Notes under the pieces: generated by a model
Seen by the model: only the letters and a program-made list of their open reading frames with translations
Database searches by the model: none
What the model was told of the DNA's origin: nothing
Part shown: positions 10,901 to 19,116 of the stretch, piece by piece
How the letters are laid out: every line of letters begins with the position of its first letter
How positions within the stretch are numbered: position 1 is the first letter of the stretch
Origin: PWND01 sp964614525
Lineage (GTDB): Bacteria; Bacteroidota; Bacteroidia; Bacteroidales; UBA7960
Assembly: GCA_964614525.1 (NCBI GenBank)
Contig: CAZTPA010000001.1
Coordinates: 62,001-126,000 of the forward strand
Length of the DNA: 64,000 nt
Direction: 5' to 3'
Translations under genes and position numbers: made by a program

Positions 10901-11433
10901 GACTTGGACTTGCTATCTGCAAAGAACTTACGGCAATATTAGATGGCGAAATAGGCGTTACAAGCAAACTTAATCATGGAAGCACATTTTGGTTTACCTT
11001 TATTGCTAAAAAAGCAAAAGTTACTGAAGTAGAAAAAACGGAAAAAATATTAACAGAAAAAAACATAAAGTCAAAAATTAAGAGTATTTTGTTGGTTGAT
11101 GATAAAAAGATAAACCAAATGGTGGTAACAATAATGTTAGAGTCTCTTGGCCATAGCGTCGAATGCGCCTCTAATGGAAAAGAAGCACTAAAAAAATTCA
11201 AGCCCGGCAAATACGATATTGTACTCATGGATATTCAAATGCCTGAAATGGATGGTATAATGGCGACTAAAATCTTAAAAGAAAAATATAAAAACATGCC
11301 GCCTGTAATTGGACTTAGCGCTAATGCATTTGAAGGAGACAGGGAAAAATATATGAAGCAGGGTCTTGATGAATATCTGACAAAACCGGTTAAAATTGAA
11401 GATTTTAATGAGATATTAAACAGATTGCATTAA
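7987..11433 (+). CDS. Hybrid sensor histidine kinase (REC, 5 PAS, HisKA, HATPase, REC)
   Basis: A 1148-residue soluble hybrid kinase that begins with a receiver (about 4-130, phospho-site in LILMDIDL, lysine in YIFKNAG), so it can itself be controlled by phosphorylation. Five PAS domains follow (about 142-270, 275-390, 393-510, 515-640, 642-760), then HisKA (His790 in SHEIRTPLTG), HATPase (VSNAVKYT, GTGLGLAI) and a C-terminal receiver (VDDKKINQ, LMDIQMPEMDG, LTKPV). No HPt is fused, so phosphate must leave to a separate HPt or another acceptor. From the last PAS onward it is strikingly similar to the kinase encoded immediately downstream, for example both end with GLSANAFEGDREKYMKQG. The ATG follows a 198-nt gap, so transcription may restart here. 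Confidence 0.93.
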   Translation: MSFNKKIFLVEDEPLTATLLLKQLVARGYSVTHFNSGEKVTEAVLNSNKTCHLILMDIDLGMGINGPEAAKIILNKKDIPIVFISSHTSQEVVEKTEEITSYGYIFKNAGITVIDASIKMALKLFEAKKEIETHKNNLKISEEKYRKLTENISDILWTADLNLMPTYVSASVEKILGESPEQHMKKKPEERYPPNCMKIIKAELAHELEIENTPGSDKNRTKIIEIQHYHANGSLLWLSMNISAIRDNNGNIIGFQGVSRDITQQKNAEFELLESNNRHKAILQALPDIMFIFSKNGVFLDYHTPNDESLLLSPNEFLGKNASEILPPPLAEINQERINKLFSTNKPQHYSYSVKVSGKTNYFDARMVKYGQEKALSIVRDVTDKHYAEEKLLHSHNLMKYIIEHNRTAIAVHDKDLKYIYVSQRYLTDYKVKEKDIIGKHHYEVFPDIPGKWKDVHKRALAGEVVSSEEDKYVKANGQIEWTRWECRPWYESDETVGGIIIYTEVITERKQVEENLKERNRFIQTIMDNLPIGVALNKINEGKAIYINKKFEEIYGWDKSVITDISAFFKNVYPDRGYREKISKQIYEDIKSGDAKRMQWENIKITRSDGSNRIVNATNIPLFDQNTMVSTVTDITKLKKAEESLRNNEEKYRLIFDKSPLGVFHFNNKGIITECNDHFETSIGTKKEKLQGLNLFENPNKELIAAVKKVLKGKASSFEGIYSFVSINKIIPVRILFSPVFNSERKTIGGIGLLEDKSSLIEKEKLEKQVAIAKESVNFKQKFLANMSHEIRTPLTGMLGFTEMLSKTELSKEQKSYLDILKHSGENLKEIINLILDYSKIESGQVKLKLKAFSADTIFDSSMGLYSSIFNKGVKLITHIDPKIPKYIKTDQNRLNQIINNLVSNAVKYTKTGSISLKASLQEEIKKNEYVKIKIEVADTGPGISKEAQKSLFKPFTQVETGEIRSVEGTGLGLAICKELTAILDGEIGVTSKLNHGSTFWFTFIAKKAKVTEVEKTEKILTEKNIKSKIKSILLVDDKKINQMVVTIMLESLGHSVECASNGKEALKKFKPGKYDIVLMDIQMPEMDGIMATKILKEKYKNMPPVIGLSANAFEGDREKYMKQGLDEYLTKPVKIEDFNEILNRLH

Positions 11434-11487
11434 ATATAAATTTTAACTAAAAAACAGGCAAACTTTTTATAAAAAGAAAGCAAATTT

Positions 11488-13986
11488 ATGGTTAACAAGA
11501 ATAATCCTGGAAATAATGAAAACTGTAATGCTTTTTTAAGCTCACTTTCTTTTCAGCTAGCTGAGCTTTCTGTTGGTGATGATGTTATTCCAACATTACT
11601 TAAAAGTATAAAGCAATATACAAATGCTCAAATGGCAGTTTTTAGCTTATATAATGCTGAAAAAAAAGTTTTGCAGGCAAAAAAGATAGAAGTTGATAGC
11701 ACACTTTTAAAAAAGGGAGTTCAAATTGCGGGTGAAAAGATTCTGAATATCGCCTCACCAGTTAGCAACGAACTTTATAATCATATCTTAAATGAAAAAA
11801 TAGGAACCGGAAAATCCTTGAACGAAGTTACCTTTGGCGCTATTCCAAAAAATACAGATAAAGTATTATCCAAAATTTCCGGCTTTGAGCAGTTTTTTGC
11901 TATTGCTCATATTATTGAGGGAAAACTTTATGGAACAACTTTACTGGCTTTTAAAAAAAATCAAGAAAAACCATCTACGGATATTCTTAATTCCTATGCT
12001 CATTTAGCTGCACTCTCTTTACGAAGAAATATTGCCGAAACTACTCTTCGCAAAAGCGAAAAAGTATATCGAATGATTACTGAAAATATTTCTGATGTTA
12101 TCTGGATTACTGATTTAAATTTCAATTTGGAATATATTAGTCCGTCTATTGAAAATTTAGTGGGCATTAGTCCGGAAAAGTATAAAAAACTGCCGCTGGA
12201 AAAGCGATATACAAAGGAGTCTATTAAATTATTTAAATCAACTTTAAATCAAGAAATACAAAAATATAATACTCAGGATTATTATTATAATAAATCAAAA
12301 ATCATTGAAGTTGAACAGTATAAAGCCGATGGCAGTACTATATGGGTAGGATTGAATGTTTCATTCCTGTTTGAAAGCAATGGTAAATTATCGGGGATAC
12401 ATGGCGTTAGCCGTAATATTACCGAACGCAGACAAATGCTAAATGAGATTAAAAAAAACGAACAAAAATTCCGTCTGTTTTTTGAAAAATCTCCTTTAGG
12501 CATTTTGCATTTTGATGTGAATGGGTTAATTACTGATTGTAATGATCAATTTGTAAAAATAATTGGATCTTCAAAAGATGCACTTATAGGTTTGGATATG
12601 ATGAAGCTGCCCGACCAAAGAATAGTTAATGCAGTAAAAGTGGTACAAGAAGGAAATTCTGTTTCTTTTGAAGGAGATTACAAATCTGTTACTGCAAACA
12701 AAACTACTCCTATCAGGCTGCTGTTTAATCCAATCAAAGACGACAAGGATATAGTTGAAGGTGGCATTGGATTAATTGAGGACCGAACCTCAGTCATTCA
12801 AAAAGACCAACTTGAGAAAAAAATTGCAATAACAGAAGAATCTGCTAAATTCAAACAAAACTTCCTGGCAAATATGAGCCATGAAATAAGGACACCACTA
12901 ACAGGTGTTATGGGCATGATTGAGCTGCTGGAACAAACTCCGCTGAATCCACACCAACTTGAATATCTTAATACTCTAAAAAATACCGGCGAAAACCTTA
13001 TGGAGATTATTAACCAGGTTTTGGATTTCTCAAAAATTGAAGCAGGAAAAATCAAATTAAATAAAAAGAATATTGATATTAAGCTATTGCTCGAAAATGC
13101 TGAAAAGTTTTTTAATAATATATGCAACAAACCCATTCAGTTTAAGTATATAGTGGATCCTAAACTACCACCTATTATTCAGGCGGATGAGTTTAGAATA
13201 AATCAAATAATTAATAATTTAATATCTAATGCTGTTAAATTCACTGAAACTGGCAATATAAAAATTACAGCCTCACGTGCAGAATATAATCACAATTTAA
13301 ACCAATTAGATATTTTTAATCAGGACTCGGAAAAATTATTAGTAAAAATATCTGTAAGCGATACCGGCCAAGGTATTCCCAAAAACGAACAGAAGAATCT
13401 TTTCAAACCCTTTTCCCAGGTTGATGATGGAGATACAAGAAAACATGAGGGCAGTGGATTGGGATTATCTATTTGCAAACAACTTGCCGAATTACATGGA
13501 GGAACAATAGGGGTTCAAAGCAATCCTGAGGAAGGAAGTATTTTTTGGTTTACATTTATAGCAGAACCCGGTAAAGCACAAATTAAAGAAACGGCTGATG
13601 AGAAACCTGATAAAAAAGTAATCCATGATGGACTTAGAATATTAGTTGCTGAGGATAAAAAAGTAAGTCAGAAAGTTATTATGCTAATGCTTATAAAAAT
13701 GGGACATAAGGTTATGGTCGCAGATAATGGAGAGGAAGTTCTTCAGTTTTTTGAACCGGGAAAATTTGATTTAATCCTGATGGATATCCAAATGCCAAAA
13801 ATGGATGGTATAACTGCAACAATATTATTGAAGCAAAAGTATGAAAAGCTCCCTCCCATTGTTGGTTTAAGTGCAAATGCATTTGAGGGTGACAGAGAAA
13901 AATACATGAAACAGGGTATGGATGAATATCTGACAAAACCTTTCAATATTAATGATTTTAATGAGCTTATAAATAAATTGTTCTGA
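11488..13986 (+). CDS. Hybrid sensor histidine kinase (GAF-like, 2 PAS, HisKA, HATPase, REC)
   Basis: An 832-residue soluble hybrid kinase. The first 180 residues resemble a GAF domain (FAIAHIIEGKLYGTTLLAF near its end), followed by two PAS domains (about 187-315 and 318-435), HisKA (His465 in SHEIRTPLTG), HATPase (ISNAVKFT, GSGLGLSI) and a receiver (AEDKKVSQ, LMDIQMPKMDG, LTKPF). It is a tandem paralogue of the preceding kinase over the last PAS, kinase core and receiver, but has a different, shorter input section. Spacing to the upstream gene is 54 nt and to cheB 63 nt, consistent with a single transcript. All catalytic residues look intact. The ligand is unknown. Confidence 0.92.
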   Translation: MVNKNNPGNNENCNAFLSSLSFQLAELSVGDDVIPTLLKSIKQYTNAQMAVFSLYNAEKKVLQAKKIEVDSTLLKKGVQIAGEKILNIASPVSNELYNHILNEKIGTGKSLNEVTFGAIPKNTDKVLSKISGFEQFFAIAHIIEGKLYGTTLLAFKKNQEKPSTDILNSYAHLAALSLRRNIAETTLRKSEKVYRMITENISDVIWITDLNFNLEYISPSIENLVGISPEKYKKLPLEKRYTKESIKLFKSTLNQEIQKYNTQDYYYNKSKIIEVEQYKADGSTIWVGLNVSFLFESNGKLSGIHGVSRNITERRQMLNEIKKNEQKFRLFFEKSPLGILHFDVNGLITDCNDQFVKIIGSSKDALIGLDMMKLPDQRIVNAVKVVQEGNSVSFEGDYKSVTANKTTPIRLLFNPIKDDKDIVEGGIGLIEDRTSVIQKDQLEKKIAITEESAKFKQNFLANMSHEIRTPLTGVMGMIELLEQTPLNPHQLEYLNTLKNTGENLMEIINQVLDFSKIEAGKIKLNKKNIDIKLLLENAEKFFNNICNKPIQFKYIVDPKLPPIIQADEFRINQIINNLISNAVKFTETGNIKITASRAEYNHNLNQLDIFNQDSEKLLVKISVSDTGQGIPKNEQKNLFKPFSQVDDGDTRKHEGSGLGLSICKQLAELHGGTIGVQSNPEEGSIFWFTFIAEPGKAQIKETADEKPDKKVIHDGLRILVAEDKKVSQKVIMLMLIKMGHKVMVADNGEEVLQFFEPGKFDLILMDIQMPKMDGITATILLKQKYEKLPPIVGLSANAFEGDREKYMKQGMDEYLTKPFNINDFNELINKLF

Positions 13987-14049
13987 TGTTACTATTATAA
14001 TGAATAGAGATATAATAAAAAGCAAAGCTATTACTGAAATTCGGTTTTT

Positions 14050-15138
14050 ATGAAAGAGAAAATTAAACTTTTAATAATAGATGATTCGGCAGTAGTAAGA
14101 CAAACCTTACGAGCAGTATTCGAATCCGACCCGGATATTGAAATTATCGGAACAGCAGTGGATCCATATCAGGCTGCACAAAAAATGCAAAAAATTGCTC
14201 CGGATGTTATCACTTTAGATATTGAAATGCCAAGAATGGATGGCCTCACTTTTCTTAAAAAGATTATGACGCAACATCCACTACCTGTTGTGATAATTTC
14301 CAGTTTGACTGCCGAGGGGACAGAAACTGCTTTAAGAGCTTTAGAATATGGCGCTGTTGAAATAATAACAAAGCCTCAGTTAAATACTAAGCAGTTTTTT
14401 GAGGAGTCTAAAATTCGTTTGTGTGATGTTGTAAAAGCGGCTGCAATCGCAAAAATAAGGACAAAAAAAAGATTGCAAAAACCATCTGAACCTTTAAGAG
14501 TAGCACCCAAATATACCGCTGATGCAGTAATGCCTCCAATAAAAAAAGATTCAGCAATGATAAAAACAACTGAAAAAGTTGTGGCTATTGGTGCATCAAC
14601 AGGAGGAACAGAAGCCTTAAAAGACCTGCTTACTGCACTGCCTGCCGATTCGCCGGGTATAGTTATTGTTCAGCATATGCCTGAAGTTTTTACAAGATCA
14701 TTCGCAAACAGACTTAATGAAATTTGCAAGGTAAGTGTAAAAGAAGCTGAAAATCAAGATTCTATTATTCGCGGACAAGTGCTAATTGCACCGGGAAATA
14801 AGCATACTTTATTAAAGAGAAGCGGGGCCAGATATTACGTGGAAGTTAAAGATGGCCCGCTTGTAAACAGGCACCGTCCATCTGTTGATGTGCTCTTCAG
14901 ATCAACCGCGCGCCATGCCGGCAGAAATGCAATTGGCATTATTATGACTGGTATGGGTGCCGATGGAGCAGCCGGATTGCTGGAAATGAAAGATGCCGGC
15001 GCCAATACTGTTGCACAGGATGAAAGAACATGTGTAGTATTTGGAATGCCAAAAGAAGCAATTAAATTAAATGCCGCAAAAAGTGTTTTATCTTTAGAAA
15101 ATATGGCTGATTTTATTATAAGAAATCAGTATATATAA
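14050..15138 (+). CDS. cheB: Chemotaxis response regulator protein-glutamate methylesterase CheB
   Basis: CheB removes methyl groups added by CheR and often deamidates receptor glutamines; its receiver switches on the esterase when phosphorylated, normally by CheA. The 362 residues have a receiver (about 5-125, Asp57 in TLDIEMPRMDG), a lysine-rich linker (130-175) and the esterase domain (about 178-358). Catalytic Ser183 is in IGASTGGTEAL, the histidine in VQHMPEVFTRSFA and the aspartate in TGMGADGAAG. Length is normal. With CheA absent from the window, its phosphodonor could be a CheA outside it or one of the hybrid kinases next door. It is the last plus-strand gene of this run and converges with a receiver gene. 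Confidence 0.97.
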   Translation: MKEKIKLLIIDDSAVVRQTLRAVFESDPDIEIIGTAVDPYQAAQKMQKIAPDVITLDIEMPRMDGLTFLKKIMTQHPLPVVIISSLTAEGTETALRALEYGAVEIITKPQLNTKQFFEESKIRLCDVVKAAAIAKIRTKKRLQKPSEPLRVAPKYTADAVMPPIKKDSAMIKTTEKVVAIGASTGGTEALKDLLTALPADSPGIVIVQHMPEVFTRSFANRLNEICKVSVKEAENQDSIIRGQVLIAPGNKHTLLKRSGARYYVEVKDGPLVNRHRPSVDVLFRSTARHAGRNAIGIIMTGMGADGAAGLLEMKDAGANTVAQDERTCVVFGMPKEAIKLNAAKSVLSLENMADFIIRNQYI

Positions 15139-15200
15139 AATACTTGCGAAAATATTTATATAAATTATATATATATAAGAAATATTTTTGGAAAAATTGA

Positions 15201-15749
15201 TTATCTATCTAGTATCCAAAATTGCTTCAGGAAACGATTATTAACTATTTCAATACGGTTTTTATCTTTCCACTGCATCGAAACTTCCTCAACGCTCTTT
15301 GACACTTTATCAGAGATGTCATCCAAACCGGATGAAGTTCCCTGTCCTGATGTAATTGTTGGTTTTATTGGACTTTTTAAGAATTCATTATATACAAATA
15401 CGGCTATGTCAATATTGGCTTTGAGAACATTTAAATCAACAGGCTTCAAAATATAACCAAATGGTTTTACAAGCTTTGCTCTCTCTAATGCCTCATCATC
15501 ACTTCGCGATGTTAAGAATAATATTGCGACATCGTCACTGTCTGTAATTTTTTTTGCAGCTTCTATGCCGTCCATTTTACCTTCAAGATTTATATCCATT
15601 AAAATAATATCAGGCAAATGCTCACGAGCCAGTTCAACAGCTTTTTCTCCGGTAACAGCAGTACCAACAATATCATAATCCTGCTTTAGGTTATCCTTAA
15701 GATATGTTTGAACCATTATTTCATCTTCTACAATCATTATTTTATGCAT
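15201..15749 (-). CDS. Stand-alone response regulator with disordered tail
   Basis: A 182-residue protein with an N-terminal receiver (about 1-122): VEDE acidic pocket, Asp52 in LMDINLEGKMDG, Thr in LFLTSRSD and Lys in YILKPVD. The MDINLEG...MDGIEAA pattern is that of receivers partnered with PAS-type kinases. The last 55 residues are polar, contain a Ser/Thr/Gly stretch and have no recognised output or DNA-binding domain. It probably acts as a phosphate shuttle or sink, or through protein contacts. It converges with cheB, about 60 nt away, and its 5' side faces the long intergenic repeat region. Confidence 0.9.
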   Translation of the reverse strand: MHKIMIVEDEIMVQTYLKDNLKQDYDIVGTAVTGEKAVELAREHLPDIILMDINLEGKMDGIEAAKKITDSDDVAILFLTSRSDDEALERAKLVKPFGYILKPVDLNVLKANIDIAVFVYNEFLKSPIKPTITSGQGTSSGLDDISDKVSKSVEEVSMQWKDKNRIEIVNNRFLKQFWILDR

Positions 15750-16026
15750 ATCATTAGGATTTTATTGTTAAAAAAAGTGTTTTCTCTGATTATTCAATTA
15801 AAATATAAGCATTAAAAAATCAAATATAATAAAAAAGTAATGCAAAATTATTCGGTAAATACCGAAATTATAATCAAAATATTTATGAATTTATTAAAAT
15901 CTTTACGACACAAACAGAAAAGCCACACTATCAATTATTTAAAGAATTTACAAAAAAACTTTATTTGTTTTTTTAACAAGAATTATATGTTTTTTGTCAC
16001 TGTTGTCCGGTTAAAACTACTAGATA

Positions 16027-16148
16027 CTTCGCTTCGCTCAGTATGACAAGGCATTTGGTGTTTTTTATGGGTGGTGGGCTGGCGGCAAAGCCGCCAGCCC
16101 ACCACCCTCCCAGACATATAAAAGCTTGTCATTCTGAGCGTAACGAAG
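16027..16148. repeat. Nested inverted repeat element
   Basis: Outer arms at 16027-16050 and 16125-16148 match as inverted copies at 21 of 24 positions and contain the CTTGTCAT-CTGAGCG word. Inside them is a perfect 18-bp palindrome, 16069-16086 against 16090-16107, separated by only AAA. The unit is GC-rich in an AT-rich gap, so it looks inserted rather than ancestral. From memory, words of the CATTCTGAGCG...CGAAG type are scattered through many Bacteroidota genomes between genes, but no other copy was seen in this window. As RNA it would fold into a very stable stem. Confidence 0.85.
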
Positions 16149-16161
16149 TGGAGCGAAGAAC

Positions 16162-16177
16162 CGAGCTTGCGAGCTCG
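16162..16177. repeat. Small palindrome adjoining the nested repeat
   Basis: CGAGCT and AGCTCG are 6-bp arms around a TGCG loop, within the GC-rich tail (16149-16190) that follows the larger inverted repeat. It probably belongs to the same inserted unit. Confidence 0.5.
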
Positions 16178-16371
16178 CCAAAGGCAATCTGGATATTATG
16201 TTACCATTTTATCCTGACAATAGTAATTTTTATCACAATAATTAATGCTGTTTAAATCAAGATTATTCTTGTTTAAAAAGTATTAAATAAATTTGAAACA
16301 TTAAAGGCCACCATTAAAAAAAAATAGTATTTTAGCATTTGTAGTAAACATAATTATATAACGATATAAAT

Positions 16372-18669
16372 ATGAGTTTTCATAATAATAAAAGCATAAT
16401 TACACAATTCGCAGTAACCGGGTTTTTGTTAGGATTATTATTCCCTATTATTGCTATATTTATTGAACTTTCGATAAAGAACCTCTCATTATCACTGCAA
16501 AGTATTTCCCTCTTATTTGACACTACGCCCACTTTATGGATAATAAATACAGCCCCCATTATTATAGCAGCCACAGGCTATTTTATTGGAATGCGGTTTG
16601 CAAAAAAGAATAGTGAAATAAACAAAAGAGCTGATAGAGAAAGTGAAAAGGCAAAAGTAATATTGTCTTTTACTGAGAAACTGGCACAAGGAGACATTGA
16701 CGTTCAGTATGAAGCAGGAGAAGATCAAGACGTTACAGATGAAATCGGACAATCGCTTATTAAACTTAGAAACCATCTGAAAAAGAGCAAAGAAGATGAA
16801 GAATTGCGTCAAAAAGAAGAATACCAAAGAAGCTGGGTAAATGAAGGCCTTGCTAAATTTGGAGATATCGCAAGGCAAAACAATGATGATCTGCAAACTC
16901 TTTCATACGATATTATTTCAAATCTGGTAAATTATCTTGATGCAAAACTTGGCGGTGTTTTCCTTATTAATGATGATAATTCTGATGATAAACATTTCGA
17001 ACTGACAGCTTGCTATGCCTTTAATAGAAAAAAGTACATCAACAAAAGACTGGATTGGGAAGAGGGCCTAATAGGAGCATGTGCAATAGAGCAGGAAACA
17101 ATGTATCTGCTTGACATACCCGACGAACATATTAAAATTACCAGCGGATTGGGTGAGACCAAACCTAATGCCCTTTTAATTGTGCCTTTAAAGGTTAATG
17201 AAGAAATATTTGGAGTTCTTGAAATTGCTTCTTTGAAAAAATTTGAAACTTATCAAATTGAGTTTGTTGAAAAATTAGCAGAAACAATAGCTTCAGTAAT
17301 TTCAAGTGTAAAAATCAATCTGCATACAGCAAAGCTGCTTCGCGAATCTCAGGAAAAAGAGAAAAAGCTCAGAGTTGCTGAGGAAGAAATGCGAAATAAC
17401 CTTGAAGAACTTAATATTGCCAAGGAAGAAGCCGCAAGACAAGGTGAAATGCTTGCCAACTTTACCAATGCTGTTAACCACACATTGGTTAGAGCAGAAT
17501 ATGACACTTCAGGAGATTTAATTTATGCTAATACAAGGTTCCTTAATAAACTGGGATACAGCAGCAATAAAGAAGTTGAAGGCAAAAATATCTCAATTTT
17601 TATTAATGAAAAAGATAAAGAATGGTTCTTTAAAATTTGGGATGAACTTTCTAAAGGCGGCAAACACTTTGAAGGTGACATGAAGCATGTTACTAAACAA
17701 GGCCACGACTTCTGGTCTATGGCAACTTATACTTGTGTGAGAAATCCAGACGGCAGTATTGAGAAAATTTTGTTTCTCGGTATTGACATCACTGATCAGA
17801 AAAAACAAAATCTGGATTATGAAGGCCAGGTTGATGCGCTAAATATGTCTAATCTTAAAGCAAGCTTTGATGCTACCGGTGTGTTTATTGATGCAAATAA
17901 GAAATTTTTGGATTCTCTAAACCTTATCCCGCAGAATATTAAGGAAAAAAGTGTTTTTGACTTGCTAAAAGCAGACTATCTTAAAAATATCAGAAATGCC
18001 TGGAAAGACATTCTAAATGGAATCCCATATGAGAGCCAGTTAAAATATATTGTTGATAACAATAATGAAAAGTGGCTACATGGTACATTTACGGCAGTAA
18101 AAGACATGTACGGCGAAGTGGCAAAAGTCATATATCTTGCTTCAGATATAACTGAAAGGAAACTTATTGAGATTGAAAATATTAATAAAACCAAGCAGCT
18201 GCTCAAACAGGAAGAACAATTACTGACACAACAAGAGCAGATTAAAGATCAGCATGAAGAGTTTAAAAAACAAACTGAAGAAAACATCAAGGCAATCAAA
18301 TCTGAAAAAGAACGTAATGAAAAAACCCTTGAAGGAGCTCTTGATGCAATTGTGACTATGAACCATAATGAAGAAATTGAACTTTTTAACAAAGCAGCCG
18401 AAGAACTTTGGAAAATTGACAGAAAAGAGGTTTTGGGAAAAAGCATTAAAACTATTCTTCCACCACCACATGATAAAGTTAATGATGGTGATATTATAAA
18501 GTTTTTACAATCACCTGACAATCAACTTACAGGAAGAAGAACAGAGGTTAATATAATAGATAGTGCCGGGGAAGAGATTCCTGTTTTACTAACTTTATCA
18601 GGCGTTAAAATTGGCAATAAATTTACATATACTGCCTTTATTCAGAATATAGCCGTTGAATTATTCTAA
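16372..18669 (+). CDS. Membrane sensor protein with HAMP-like, GAF and three PAS domains, no output domain
   Basis: A 765-residue protein with two N-terminal membrane helices (about 9-32 and 53-75) enclosing a short external loop, a HAMP-like linker (about 90-140), a GAF domain (about 165-315), a coiled coil (330-365), two PAS domains (about 365-480 and 485-600), a long charged coiled coil rich in Gln and Glu (605-650) and a final PAS (650-765). There is no HisKA, HATPase, GGDEF, PP2C or methyl-accepting domain, and the protein ends inside or just after the last PAS. It may act as a receptor that signals by contact with a neighbouring kinase. The stop codon is 2 nt from that of the convergent receiver gene. 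A separate output gene or loss of a C-terminal kinase are both possible; no kinase remnant was found downstream. Confidence 0.85.
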   Translation: MSFHNNKSIITQFAVTGFLLGLLFPIIAIFIELSIKNLSLSLQSISLLFDTTPTLWIINTAPIIIAATGYFIGMRFAKKNSEINKRADRESEKAKVILSFTEKLAQGDIDVQYEAGEDQDVTDEIGQSLIKLRNHLKKSKEDEELRQKEEYQRSWVNEGLAKFGDIARQNNDDLQTLSYDIISNLVNYLDAKLGGVFLINDDNSDDKHFELTACYAFNRKKYINKRLDWEEGLIGACAIEQETMYLLDIPDEHIKITSGLGETKPNALLIVPLKVNEEIFGVLEIASLKKFETYQIEFVEKLAETIASVISSVKINLHTAKLLRESQEKEKKLRVAEEEMRNNLEELNIAKEEAARQGEMLANFTNAVNHTLVRAEYDTSGDLIYANTRFLNKLGYSSNKEVEGKNISIFINEKDKEWFFKIWDELSKGGKHFEGDMKHVTKQGHDFWSMATYTCVRNPDGSIEKILFLGIDITDQKKQNLDYEGQVDALNMSNLKASFDATGVFIDANKKFLDSLNLIPQNIKEKSVFDLLKADYLKNIRNAWKDILNGIPYESQLKYIVDNNNEKWLHGTFTAVKDMYGEVAKVIYLASDITERKLIEIENINKTKQLLKQEEQLLTQQEQIKDQHEEFKKQTEENIKAIKSEKERNEKTLEGALDAIVTMNHNEEIELFNKAAEELWKIDRKEVLGKSIKTILPPPHDKVNDGDIIKFLQSPDNQLTGRRTEVNIIDSAGEEIPVLLTLSGVKIGNKFTYTAFIQNIAVELF

Positions 18670-18671
18670 AT

Positions 18672-19055
18672 TTATAACTTTAAAGACTGAGGATTAAATA
18701 TTTCTGCGATAAGCTGTTCTATCTTTTCAGTTGTGAAAGGCTTTGTTAAAACACCATTATAACCATAGCTGCTATAATCTCTAAAATAACTTAAAGAACC
18801 ATGAGAAGAAGTAATAATTACAGGGATGTTTTTCTTGTCATCTTTTAGGTTCTGCCTAATATATTGAACTGTTTCAAATCCATTTCTTACAGGCATTTCA
18901 ATATCAAGCAATACAAGATCATAATTATTGGTTATAATCTTGATAATTGCATCTTCACCGTCCACTGCATGATCATATGTATGTCCTAAACTTTTAAGAA
19001 TTACACTCATTCTTAAACGATTGGTATACATATCATCTGTGATTAATACATTCAT
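18672..19055 (-). CDS. Single-domain CheY-like response regulator
   Basis: A 127-residue receiver with no output domain: NVLITDDMYTN acidic pocket, phospho-site in LVLLDIEMPVRNGF, VIITSSHG switch residue and VLTKPF lysine. I place the start at the ATG at 19055 because the receiver fold begins right there (MNVLITDD); a longer frame from a TTG at 19091 adds 12 residues of no evident value. Single-domain receivers act as CheY-type effectors or as relay intermediates. The gene sits 61 nt downstream of the 1057-residue kinase on the same strand, so it could be that kinase's relay partner. Confidence 0.88.
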   Translation of the reverse strand: MNVLITDDMYTNRLRMSVILKSLGHTYDHAVDGEDAIIKIITNNYDLVLLDIEMPVRNGFETVQYIRQNLKDDKKNIPVIITSSHGSLSYFRDYSSYGYNGVLTKPFTTEKIEQLIAEIFNPQSLKL

Positions 19056-19116
19056 AGGCTCTTTTAATAATGTGCAAAAATTCAAATACAATAAAACACA
19101 GTAGAAATATATTTAT

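Larger units (their letters stand above)
15750..16371. other. Long intergenic region with a GC-rich repeat insert
   Basis: 622 bases without a supported gene. The flanks are very AT-rich. The middle (about 16027-16190) is GC-rich, with nested inverted repeats described separately. Frames that stay open here (15840-16046 and 16043-16255) are made by the repeat and encode low-complexity peptides. The divergent starts on both sides (15749 minus, 16372 plus) mean promoters should lie here, but no clear TAnnTTTG box with a matching -33 element was identified. Confidence 0.6.

Noticed and set aside
15149..15188. Inverted repeat between convergent cheB and the receiver gene
   Set aside because: Only A and T in the 9-bp arms and a long loop; not a credible terminator.
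15201..15749. Possible DNA-binding output domain in the 182-residue response regulator
   Set aside because: The 55-residue tail has no helix-turn-helix, LytTR or other output pattern.
15840..16255. Two open frames (68 and 70 codons) in the long intergenic region
   Set aside because: They run through the inverted repeat, encode low-complexity or palindrome-derived peptides and have no recognisable domain or start signal.
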